In this document: positions 1-5,406 of the stretch, in pieces
Layout of the letters: every line of letters begins with the position of its first letter
How positions within the stretch are numbered: position 1 is the first letter of the stretch
Assembly (NCBI GenBank): GCA_964474355.1
Contig: CAYYSY010000195.1
Coordinates: 1-5,406 of the forward strand
Direction of reading: 5' to 3'
Source: CAYYSY01 sp964474355
Lineage (GTDB): Bacteria; Myxococcota_A; UBA9160; UBA4427
DNA length: 5,406 nt
Program-made: the position numbers and the translations under genes
The notes under the pieces: model-generated
Databases searched by the model: none
What the model was told of the DNA's origin: nothing
Seen by the model: the letters and a program-made list of their open reading frames with translations, nothing else

Positions 1-462
1 CTCGAGCACCTCGATCATCTTCGAGAGGCTGCGCTTGAGCGCGCGCAGCTGGGGCGGGCCGAGGTCGTCCTCGAACTCGCTCTCGAGCCCGGCCAGCAGG
101 CCCAGGCCGTGCACCATCGCGCGCCGCCCTTTCGGCGTGAACGTCACGAGTCTCGCTCTCGCGTCCACGGGATCGGGCTTGCGCGTCACGATGCCCTCGG
201 CCTCGAGCTCGGCCACCGTCTGGCCCACCGCCTGCTTCGTGGCGCCCACACGCGCCGCGAGGTCGGTCACGCGCGTCCCGGCCCAGTCGATGTGGGGGAA
301 GAGCCGGGCATGGGCTGGTCGCAGCTCGCCGCGGCCGGTCGCCGCCACGCGACGGCGCGCCTCGGCGTCGTAGAGCCGGGCCGCCCGCAGCAGCAGCTGC
401 CCGAGGTTGTCCTGCTTGGCGGCCTCGACCGCCGCCTTCGAGTCGCTTCGCGCGCCGGCCAC
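1..462 (-). CDS. MarR-family winged-helix transcriptional regulator, 3' end cut by window
   Basis: Likely a dimeric DNA-binding repressor that responds to small ligands. The reverse-strand frame is open from about position 507 to the left edge, so the C-terminus lies outside. Helix 1 reads NLGQLLLRAARLYD. The winged helix follows, with TDLAARVGATKQAVGQTVAE as the helix-turn-helix and recognition helix, then EGIVTRKPDPVDAR and LVTFTPKGRRA as the wing with the family's D-x-R and TPKG signatures. A final dimerisation helix ends near KMIEVLE at the edge. The start is uncertain because no ATG lies in frame upstream. GTG at 462 has a GAGGGG site (469-474) six bases before it, so I chose it. GTG at 486 and CTG at 507 are alternatives, and G/C-only third positions extend back to 507. 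The gene is divergent from the DUF4336 gene across an AT-rich dyad and is probably autoregulated. Family call is firm; ligand unknown. Confidence 0.85.
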   Translation of the reverse strand, partial: MAGARSDSKAAVEAAKQDNLGQLLLRAARLYDAEARRRVAATGRGELRPAHARLFPHIDWAGTRVTDLAARVGATKQAVGQTVAELEAEGIVTRKPDPVDARARLVTFTPKGRRAMVHGLGLLAGLESEFEDDLGPPQLRALKRSLSKMIEVLE

Positions 463-521
463 CCTGCGCCCCTCGTCGGCCGGCACGGCCGCGAACGGGT
501 CGTGCAGGCGACATCCAGATG

Positions 522-536
522 GTAAAGTATATTTAC
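522..536. promoter_or_regulatory. Putative MarR operator overlapping divergent promoters
   Basis: The sequence shows a perfect inverted repeat, GTAAA-GTATA-TTTAC, in an AT-rich island of about 20 bp inside otherwise GC-rich DNA. A second nested dyad, AGTA-TATT-TACT, spans 526-537. Hexamers one mismatch from TATAAT occur on both strands: TATATT at 528-533 on the plus strand, and TATACT (531-526) and TATAGT (540-535) on the minus strand. I see no convincing -35 boxes. MarR proteins commonly bind such dyads between their own gene and a divergent target, so repression of both directions is a reasonable inference. Binding is not shown. Confidence 0.6.
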
Positions 537-549
537 TATATCCGAGGAG

Positions 550-570
550 GCCCCGGGCGTCAGCCGGGGC
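550..570 (+). promoter_or_regulatory. GC-only hairpin in the DUF4336 leader, abutting the ribosome site
   Basis: GCCCCGG (550-556) and CCGGGGC (564-570) are exact reverse complements separated by a 7-base loop, gcgtcag. The stem ends two bases before the Shine-Dalgarno run GGAGGA (573-578) of the gene starting at 583. A second SD-like string, GAGGAGG, lies at 544-550 just before the stem. No T-tract follows, so it is not a standard intrinsic terminator. It could tune translation or mRNA stability, or be a chance product of high GC content. Confidence 0.4.
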
Positions 571-582
571 GGGGAGGAAGCG

Positions 583-1290
583 ATGTCCGAGCCGAAGGAT
601 CGACTCCGATCACTCGAACCGGCCCTCTGGGTCGTCGATCACGACTTCAGGATGGGCCCACTGGCGCTCGGCACGCGCACGACCTTGATTCGCCTTGCCG
701 ACGGCAGCCTCTGGGTGCACTCACCGGGCCCGCTGACCGACGCGCTCGCGACCGAGGTGCGCGCGCTCGGTCCGGTCTCGTGTCTCGTGGCGCCGAACCT
801 CATGCACCACCTCTACCTCGGCGACTGGATCGCCGCGTTCCCCGAAGCGCGCACCTACGCGGTCGCCGGGCTCGACCGGGTGCGCCCGGATCTACGCCTC
901 GACGAGACGCTGGGCGACGCCCCGCCGCCGGCGTGGAAGGGCCAGATCGAGCAGATCCGCACCTCGGGCGTCCCGAAGCTCGACGAGGTCGACTTCCTCC
1001 ACCCGCCGACCCGGACGCTCGTGCTGACCGACCTCTGCTTCAACATGCAGTCGAGCGACTCGTGGCCCACCCGGCTCTTCATGCGCCTCAGCGCAGCGTG
1101 GCAGCGGTTCACGCCCAGTCGCCTCTTCAAGTCGTTCATCAAGGACCGCGACGCCCTGCGCCAGGGCGTCGAGCAGATCCTCGAATGGGACTTCGACCGC
1201 GTGATCGTGACCCACGGCGAGGTGCTCGAGGGCGGGGGCAGAGCGGCGCTGCGCGCAGCCTATGCGTTCATCGGTGTTCGGCAGGGGTAG
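583..1290 (+). CDS. DUF4336 domain protein (metallo-beta-lactamase-like, probably non-canonical)
   Basis: This 235-residue protein matches the DUF4336 pattern through its whole length. The opening strand is LEPALWVVDHDF, then TLIRLADGSLWVHSPGPLT, the signature LVAPNLMHHLYLGDW (H75, H76, D81), GDAPPPAW near 111-118, TLVLTDLCFN near 145-154 and a late VIVTHGE (H211, E213). The fold resembles metallo-beta-lactamases, but the usual HxHxDH metal motif is replaced by adjacent histidines with a downstream aspartate. Metal binding and catalysis are therefore unproven. There is no signal peptide or membrane segment, so it is probably cytosolic. The start is secure: GGAGGA at 573-578 sits four bases before ATG. 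It is divergent from the MarR gene and is its most likely direct target. The substrate is unknown. Confidence 0.82.
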   Translation: MSEPKDRLRSLEPALWVVDHDFRMGPLALGTRTTLIRLADGSLWVHSPGPLTDALATEVRALGPVSCLVAPNLMHHLYLGDWIAAFPEARTYAVAGLDRVRPDLRLDETLGDAPPPAWKGQIEQIRTSGVPKLDEVDFLHPPTRTLVLTDLCFNMQSSDSWPTRLFMRLSAAWQRFTPSRLFKSFIKDRDALRQGVEQILEWDFDRVIVTHGEVLEGGGRAALRAAYAFIGVRQG

Positions 1291-1436
1291 GTCCGCCCGG
1301 CCAGGTCCGCCGGCGTGTCCCTTTCGGCCGGATCCGTGTGCCTCCTCGCCATTTTCGGCGTTGCGCTTGCGCCCATGGCCGCCGACGAACGAAGCTATGC
1401 CCAGGGTCGGCGCGAGCCGCCGGCCGGGAGGCGCCG
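1291..1436. other. Intergenic stretch with no confident element
   Basis: This is the 146-bp gap between the DUF4336 and PPOX genes. I see no T-tailed terminator and no good -35/-10 pair. It contains a 21-codon reading frame (ATG 1375, TGA ending at 1440) that has no ribosome site and overlaps the next start by ATGA; I do not call it a gene. The gap is long enough for a separate promoter for the PPOX and SDR genes, so whether all three rightward genes form one operon is open. Confidence 0.5.
1426..1431 (+). promoter_or_regulatory. Ribosome binding site fixing the PPOX gene start
   Basis: GGGAGG-type purine run five bases before ATG 1437. The reading frame stays open for about 300 codons upstream, so this site is what sets the start. 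Upstream residues in that frame are low-complexity Arg/Ala/Gly/Pro and do not resemble a protein domain. Confidence 0.7.
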
Positions 1437-1838
1437 ATGAGCACCGGATCGACCCAAGCCGCACTGTCGTCGCTCGGCGACGCACCCTACGTGAGCCTCG
1501 CCACCTGGCGCAAGAACGGCAAGGAGGTGCGCACGCCCGTCTGGGTCGCGCGCGCGGGTGATCGCCTCTACGTGTTCACCGAAGGCACGGCGGGCAAGGT
1601 GAAGCGGCTTCGCAACTCGTCGAAGTCGGCGGTTGCATCGTGTGACATGCGCGGCGGCTCGACCGGCGAGTTCGTGGCGGCGCGGACCGTCATCGTCGAC
1701 GACCCCGCCCTCGTCGAGCGCGCCTACGACGCGTTTCGCAGGAAGTATGGCTGGCAGATCCGGTTGACGGATCTCATGTCGAAGCTCACCGGGCGCTACG
1801 ACAAGCGCGCGATGCTGGAGATCGAGCTCGTCGCGTGA
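1437..1838 (+). CDS. PPOX-class probable F420-dependent oxidoreductase (Rv2061-like)
   Basis: The 133-residue protein has the size and pattern of the split-barrel pyridoxamine-phosphate-oxidase-like fold, in the subgroup often annotated as F420-dependent. Seen in order: LGDAPYVSLATWRKNGKEVR then TPVWVARAGDRLYVFT (13-48), the cofactor-phosphate-binding type segment GKVKRLRNS (K54, K56, R57, R59), ASCDMRGG (67-74), a variable strand, then a C-terminal helix YDAFRRKYGWQIRL and closing strand RAMLEIELVA. Family members reduce or oxidise small molecules using deazaflavin F420 or a flavin. F420 use here rests on overall resemblance to that subgroup. The start is fixed by the purine-rich site at 1426-1431. 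The SDR follows after 46 bp on the same strand, suggesting a shared transcript and a redox pathway. Substrate unknown; FMN or heme binding relatives cannot be excluded. Confidence 0.82.
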   Translation: MSTGSTQAALSSLGDAPYVSLATWRKNGKEVRTPVWVARAGDRLYVFTEGTAGKVKRLRNSSKSAVASCDMRGGSTGEFVAARTVIVDDPALVERAYDAFRRKYGWQIRLTDLMSKLTGRYDKRAMLEIELVA

Positions 1839-1884
1839 GCGCACCGACCGCGACGACGCACATCGAATCGAGGAAGGAAGCGAA

Positions 1885-2646
1885 ATGAGCATCTTCGACC
1901 TCTCGGGTCGCAAGGCAGTGGTGACGGGCGGCAACGGCGGCATCGGTCTCGGCATCGCGAAGGGGCTGGCCGAGGCGGGCGCCGACATCGCGATCTGGGC
2001 GCGCAACCCCGAGAAGAGCGAGAAGGCGAAGGCCGAGATCGAGGCGCTCGGGCGCAAGGCGATCGCGGTCCACTGCGACGTGTCGTCCGAGGAGCAGACG
2101 GCCGAGGCGCTCGCGCAGACTCTCGACGCCTTCGGCCGCGTCGACATCGGTGTCGCGAACGCGGGCTTCGGCGCGCCGGGTGATCCGCTGCGCACGACCC
2201 TCGAGCGCTGGCGCAAGGTGACGAGCGTCGATCTCGACGGCTGCTTCCTCACGATGCGCGACATCGCGAACCACATGGTCGAGCGCGGTGGCGGCGGCAA
2301 GCTGATGGCGATCTCGTCGATCACCGAGTCGATGGGTGCGCCGAACCAGGGTCACTACGCGGCGTCGAAGGCCGGGGTGAGCGCGCTCGTGCGCTCGATG
2401 GCCGTGCGGCTGGGCAAGTACGACATCCAGGTGAACTCGATCCTGCCCGGCTGGATCCTGACCGACGCCCTCGCGCCGATCGAGAGCTACGCACCGCTCA
2501 AGGACGCGGTGCTGAAGCGCTCGCCGAATCGGCGCCTCGGCAAGCCGGAGGATCTCGCCGGCATCGCCGTGTACCTCGCGAGCGACGCCTCGAACTTCCA
2601 TACAGGCGACAGCATCCGCATCGACGGCGGCTACTCGATCTACTGA
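1885..2646 (+). CDS. Classical short-chain dehydrogenase/reductase (SDR)
   Basis: The 253 residues are standard for a classical SDR, a cytosolic NAD(P)-dependent alcohol/carbonyl oxidoreductase. The Rossmann glycine motif TGGNGGIG spans 14-21. D65 (CDV) binds adenine and NAG is at 92-94. The catalytic residues are S145, Y158 and K162 (YAASK), and PGW near 189 follows. The C-terminus IRIDGGYSIY is typical. R40 at the end of the second strand suggests NADP preference (inference). The fourth tetrad residue, usually Asn in a VNLxG motif, is Asp116 here (SVDLDG). The start has a strong AGGAAGGAAG site at 1871-1880, four bases before ATG. It follows the PPOX gene by 46 bp and converges on the GFA gene with 9 bp between the stops. 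It resembles glucose/3-oxoacyl/gluconate-type dehydrogenases, but the substrate cannot be assigned. Confidence 0.93.
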   Translation: MSIFDLSGRKAVVTGGNGGIGLGIAKGLAEAGADIAIWARNPEKSEKAKAEIEALGRKAIAVHCDVSSEEQTAEALAQTLDAFGRVDIGVANAGFGAPGDPLRTTLERWRKVTSVDLDGCFLTMRDIANHMVERGGGGKLMAISSITESMGAPNQGHYAASKAGVSALVRSMAVRLGKYDIQVNSILPGWILTDALAPIESYAPLKDAVLKRSPNRRLGKPEDLAGIAVYLASDASNFHTGDSIRIDGGYSIY

Positions 2647-2659
2647 CGCGGCGAGTCAG
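2643..2659. other. Short dyad spanning both convergent stop codons
   Basis: CTGAC (2643-2647) and GTCAG (2655-2659) are inverted repeats with a 7-base loop. Each arm contains the TGA stop of one convergent gene (SDR on plus, GFA on minus). The gap between the stops is only 9 bp and has no T-run, so no standard terminator is visible. The dyad may simply result from two facing TGA codons. Confidence 0.25.
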
Positions 2660-3060
2660 CCGTCGTCGGGCCAGCTCGCCACGCCCGGCGGCAGCTCGAC
2701 CCAGGGCTGCTTCTCCGCCGTCCAGTAGTGGCCCTGGGGCTCGAGCGCCCGGCGGTCGTCGAGGGTACCGGCCTTGACGGCGAGGCTGCCGTCGCCGGTC
2801 GCGTGGTGGATCCGCACGCCGCACTTCGGGCAGAACGAGCAGGTCTTGCGGCGGCCGCTGTCGCAGTCGACCTCGAACGACTCGAGCGCGCCGCTCACCA
2901 GCGTGAGCTGCTCGACGGCGATGCTCAGGCTCATCCCGAACGCGCTCCCCGATTGGCGCTGGCAGCCGTTGCAGTGACAGACGGCGAGACCCTCCGGCTC
3001 GCCGGCGATCTCGTAGCGCACGTGGCCGCACTGGCAGCCCCCTTCGAGCGTCGATGCCAT
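2656..3060 (-). CDS. GFA/CENP-V-domain zinc protein
   Basis: This 134-residue protein belongs to the GFA family, named for glutathione-dependent formaldehyde-activating enzyme. Members bind two zinc ions, and most have unknown substrates. Visible cysteines match the family: GGCQCGHVRY (C9, C11) with CPKCG (C77, C80) would form the structural zinc site, and CHCNGCQRQSG (C28, C30, C33) the second, labile site. C66 and C74 are extra. FGMSL and the C-terminal WVELPPG are also typical. The start is supported by GGAGGAG (3069-3075) eight bases upstream. It lies 28 bp downstream of the PEP-utilizing enzyme gene on the same strand and is probably co-transcribed. Formaldehyde/glutathione activity should not be assumed from the name. 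Confidence 0.9.
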   Translation of the reverse strand: MASTLEGGCQCGHVRYEIAGEPEGLAVCHCNGCQRQSGSAFGMSLSIAVEQLTLVSGALESFEVDCDSGRRKTCSFCPKCGVRIHHATGDGSLAVKAGTLDDRRALEPQGHYWTAEKQPWVELPPGVASWPDDG

Positions 3061-3088
3061 GCGGTCGTCTCCTCCGGGTGTGTGGCGT

Positions 3089-5406
3089 TCAAGCGGCGTT
3101 CGCCGACTCGTCCTCGATGATGCGCACGATGCCGTGATCGCCGTCGAGCTCGACCAGGTCGCCGGTCGCGAAGACGTCGGTGCCGAAGCGCGTGTTCACC
3201 ACCGCGGGCAGGCCGTACTCGCGCGCAACCACCGCGCCGTGCGACACGGCGCTGCCCACGTCGGTGACGAGACCGGCGATCAAGCTGAAGTAGGGCGTCC
3301 AGCCCACGTCGGTGATCGGCGCGACGAGGATCTCACCCCGCTCGAGCTGCTCGGCCTCGGCGAGCTCGCGCACGATGCGCACACGCCCGACGACCCGGCC
3401 GCGGCTGACCGGTGCACCGGTCACGCTGCGCACGTCGTCAGCGACCTCGGGCGTCTCGGGCTCGGGCACGCCGACGAAGACATCGGGAAAGCGGAGCTTC
3501 GATTGCAGCGCGTGGGCCTCCCGGCGCTCGACCGCGCGCGCGACGAGATCGGCGTCCCCCGCGATCCGCTCACCGAGCTCGGCGTGTGTCAGAAAGAAGA
3601 CCGCGTCGGCGTCGGGCAGCAGACCCTCCCGCGTCATCTGCTCGCCGAGCCGCCGATACGCGACCTTGAACGCCGCGGCGACGCCGACGAGCCCCGACTT
3701 CGTTTCCTCGCGCGCTCGCACCGCCTCGCGCGCGCGGGCCGTGAGCCAGCCGAGGAAGCGCCCTGCCGGCACTTCGGGCGTGGGCGCTGTGTGGCTCGGA
3801 ACCCCGCCGCCCCGGCCACGCATGCCGCCAAGCGCGACCTGGAGCGAGCGTACGAGCGGGGTCGGGTCGTGGCGCCACTCGGGCTGGCGCAGCTCGAGCT
3901 CCTTGATCGCGCGATGCCCGTGCCGCTCGAGATACGCGGTGAACGCGCGATGCGCCTCGCCCGACGCGGGGTCGCGCAGCCAGGCGAGGGCCTTGCCGAC
4001 CTCGGCGTCGACGAAGCGGGTGTCGGCGTCGGGGGACGCGAGGATCGCCTGCTCGATCCGCTCTGCCCCGGCGACGATGTCCGCGCTCTCGACGCCCTCG
4101 GCGCCGGCGAGCAGTGCGGCTGCGCGGGCCTGGTGCTCGTCGCCCGGCGTCTCGCCCCCGGCGAGGACGCCGATGAGCGTCGGGGTCAGGATCCCCGAGC
4201 TCGCCGACGAGATGAGATGCCAGTGCATCGCCCACTCGTTCAGCTGGATCTTCGCGTCGACGTCGCGCCACGTCTCGGCGGCCGTCGCGCGCTCGGGAAA
4301 CGAGAGGTCGCGGGCGAGCTTCGCGATCTCGCGCCGCGCGCGGCCGCGGCTGAAGAGGTACTGCGCGTAGCGCACGGCGTTCACGATGCGACGAGGCATG
4401 GAGGGCGAGGGGGGTGCTTTCAGCGCGATCTCCGTCAGCGGTCGCCCGCAGATCGAGAGCGCGAGGTCCTCGGTGCTCGACCCGAGCGCCCCGCTGCTGG
4501 TCTCGGCCATGGCCGACATGTTCAAGAAGAGGTGGCCCGAGTGCATGCCGATGAAGCGCATGTGCGGCGTCAGCTCGGCGACGAGTCCGATGTCGCGCTG
4601 CATCATCTGCATGCCGCGATCGACGCCCCAGGCCGTGAACGAGAACGAGAGCGGCGTGCACGCGCCGGGGAACATCTCGCCGACGTTGCAGCGCGTGTAC
4701 ACGTCGTCGCTCGCGAAGAGCGGCGTGTCGAGCTCGTGCAGGTCGGGGCCGAGCGTCGTCACTGGACGCGCCTGCAGCCAGTGCACGAGCCCTGCTTCGT
4801 CGACGGCCCACTCCATGTCGAGCGCGCCCCCGAGTGCGCGCTCGGCGTACAGGGCCTCCTCGACGAGGCGCTGGGTCGCCGCCGCACCGAGCACGGGCGC
4901 CGCGCCGGCCAGCCGCTCCTCGAGCACGACGCCGCTGCGATCACACACGACGTGATCGGGCGACGCGTGGCCGCTGACCAGCGACTCGCCGAGGCCCGCT
5001 ACGGCGTCGATCACGATGTGGCCGCGCCGCTCGCTGACGGGGTCTGCGGTGAAGAGCACGCCCGCGGCGGCGGCGGGCACCATCTGCTGTACGACGACGC
5101 ACATGCGGGTCGCGTCGGCGCCCGGTCCCTCGGGCTGCGCTCTCTGATACGCCGCGGCCCGGGCGCTGCGCAGCGATTGCAGGCACAGCTCGATGGCATC
5201 GGCGAGCGCTTGCTCGCCCGTGACGTCGAGCACCGTCTCGTACTGGCCGGCGAAGCTCGCGTCGGCGCCGTCCTCGCCGAGGGCCGACGAGCGCACGGCG
5301 ACCGGGCCGCCGCCCAGGCTGCGCAGCGCGTCGGCGAGGTCGGCCGGCAGGGCGCCGGGCGCAGCATCGACGATCACGAAGCCCGGCGGCACGCGCAGGC
5401 CCGCGC
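3089..5406 (-). CDS. PEP-utilizing-type phosphotransferase (ATP-grasp + phospho-histidine domain), 5' end cut by window
   Basis: The visible 772 codons have three domains. Numbering runs from the GTG at 5392. The N-terminal ATP-grasp domain (about 1-215) has VPPGF, VRSSALGEDGADASFAGQ (R34), VVVQQMVPAAAAGVLFTADP (99-118), GLGESLVSG (133-141), MEWA (E194) and LQARPVTT (Q207, R209). A mostly helical middle domain (about 230-650) has NVGEMFPGACTPLSF, HGHRAIKELELRQPEW and GLLPDADAVFFLT. The C-terminal swivelling domain (about 658-760) carries SAVSHGAVVAREYGLPAVV with H718 as the predicted phospho-histidine. The PEP/pyruvate TIM barrel of pyruvate phosphate dikinase is absent, so the layout is that of rifampin phosphotransferase and similar ATP-driven enzymes; the acceptor probably binds the middle domain. 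The frame runs open to the edge (AGLR before VPPGF), so GTG 5392 is internal and roughly 15-30 residues are missing. The GFA gene follows by 28 bp. Acceptor unknown. Confidence 0.88.
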   Translation of the reverse strand, partial: AGLRVPPGFVIVDAAPGALPADLADALRSLGGGPVAVRSSALGEDGADASFAGQYETVLDVTGEQALADAIELCLQSLRSARAAAYQRAQPEGPGADATRMCVVVQQMVPAAAAGVLFTADPVSERRGHIVIDAVAGLGESLVSGHASPDHVVCDRSGVVLEERLAGAAPVLGAAATQRLVEEALYAERALGGALDMEWAVDEAGLVHWLQARPVTTLGPDLHELDTPLFASDDVYTRCNVGEMFPGACTPLSFSFTAWGVDRGMQMMQRDIGLVAELTPHMRFIGMHSGHLFLNMSAMAETSSGALGSSTEDLALSICGRPLTEIALKAPPSPSMPRRIVNAVRYAQYLFSRGRARREIAKLARDLSFPERATAAETWRDVDAKIQLNEWAMHWHLISSASSGILTPTLIGVLAGGETPGDEHQARAAALLAGAEGVESADIVAGAERIEQAILASPDADTRFVDAEVGKALAWLRDPASGEAHRAFTAYLERHGHRAIKELELRQPEWRHDPTPLVRSLQVALGGMRGRGGGVPSHTAPTPEVPAGRFLGWLTARAREAVRAREETKSGLVGVAAAFKVAYRRLGEQMTREGLLPDADAVFFLTHAELGERIAGDADLVARAVERREAHALQSKLRFPDVFVGVPEPETPEVADDVRSVTGAPVSRGRVVGRVRIVRELAEAEQLERGEILVAPITDVGWTPYFSLIAGLVTDVGSAVSHGAVVAREYGLPAVVNTRFGTDVFATGDLVELDGDHGIVRIIEDESANAA

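Noticed and set aside
1..6. CTCGAG palindrome at the window edge
   Set aside because: It encodes Leu-Glu in the MarR frame and this hexamer is frequent in GC-rich coding DNA; no sign of a cloning junction or attachment site.
35..525. Plus-strand reading frames across the MarR gene
   Set aside because: They are antisense shadows in GC-rich DNA; the reverse strand has a clear MarR winged helix.
1291..1340. Possible terminator after the DUF4336 gene using CCGGCC and GGCCGG
   Set aside because: The 6-bp arms are more than 20 bases apart and no T-run follows; such strings are expected by chance at this GC content.
519..1436. Long plus-strand frame that reads through the DUF4336 gene and continues in frame into the PPOX gene
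   Set aside because: The upstream part is Arg/Pro/Gly/Ala-rich, overlaps a well-recognised gene in another frame and shows no domain. A good ribosome site marks the PPOX start at 1437.
1395..2601. Two minus-strand frames of 271 and 309 codons opposite the PPOX and SDR genes
   Set aside because: Composition is typical of antisense frames in high-GC DNA; the plus strand encodes complete, recognisable enzymes with ribosome sites.
3312..4370. Plus-strand frame of 352 codons, and a minus-strand frame at 3570-4811
   Set aside because: Both are Ser/Arg/Ala-rich shadows of the large phosphotransferase gene, which has conserved motifs throughout.

Overview
The window is a gene-dense piece of a very GC-rich bacterial chromosome, roughly 70% G+C by eye, with codon third positions almost always G or C. 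It holds six protein genes and no RNA gene, mobile element or CRISPR array that I can see. A predicted F420-type PPOX oxidoreductase, strong GGAGG-like ribosome sites and heavy use of gcg/tcg/ctc codons would fit an actinobacterium, or an uncultured deltaproteobacterial, Binatota-like or myxobacterial lineage. The sequence alone does not decide between these.

Left part (1-2646). A MarR-family regulator gene runs leftward off the window edge. It is divergent from a rightward set of three genes: a DUF4336 protein (degenerate metallo-beta-lactamase-like fold), a small PPOX-class probable F420-dependent oxidoreductase, and a classical short-chain dehydrogenase/reductase (SDR). The divergent gap contains the only AT-rich island in the window. 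That island carries a dyad (GTAAA-N5-TTTAC, 522-536) overlapping -10-like hexamers on both strands, as expected for a MarR operator controlling itself and the divergent gene. Between the operator and the DUF4336 start lies a 7-bp all-GC hairpin (550-570), ending two bases before the Shine-Dalgarno site.

Right part (2656-5406). Two leftward genes converge on the SDR with a 9-bp gap. The first is a large PEP-utilizing-type phosphotransferase: an N-terminal ATP-grasp domain, a helical middle domain and a C-terminal swivelling phospho-histidine domain, the same layout as rifampin phosphotransferase. Its first codons lie beyond the right edge. Twenty-eight bases downstream is a GFA/CENP-V-type zinc protein gene, probably in the same transcript.

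Taken together, the left half looks like a small MarR-controlled redox or detoxification unit: SDR plus F420/flavin oxidoreductase plus a hydrolase-like protein. The right half looks like an unrelated or loosely related small-molecule modification pair. None of the substrates can be read from the sequence. I found no clear evidence of an undescribed multi-gene system. The best leads are the divergent control region with its leader hairpin, and the orphan ATP-grasp/phospho-histidine enzyme paired with a GFA protein.
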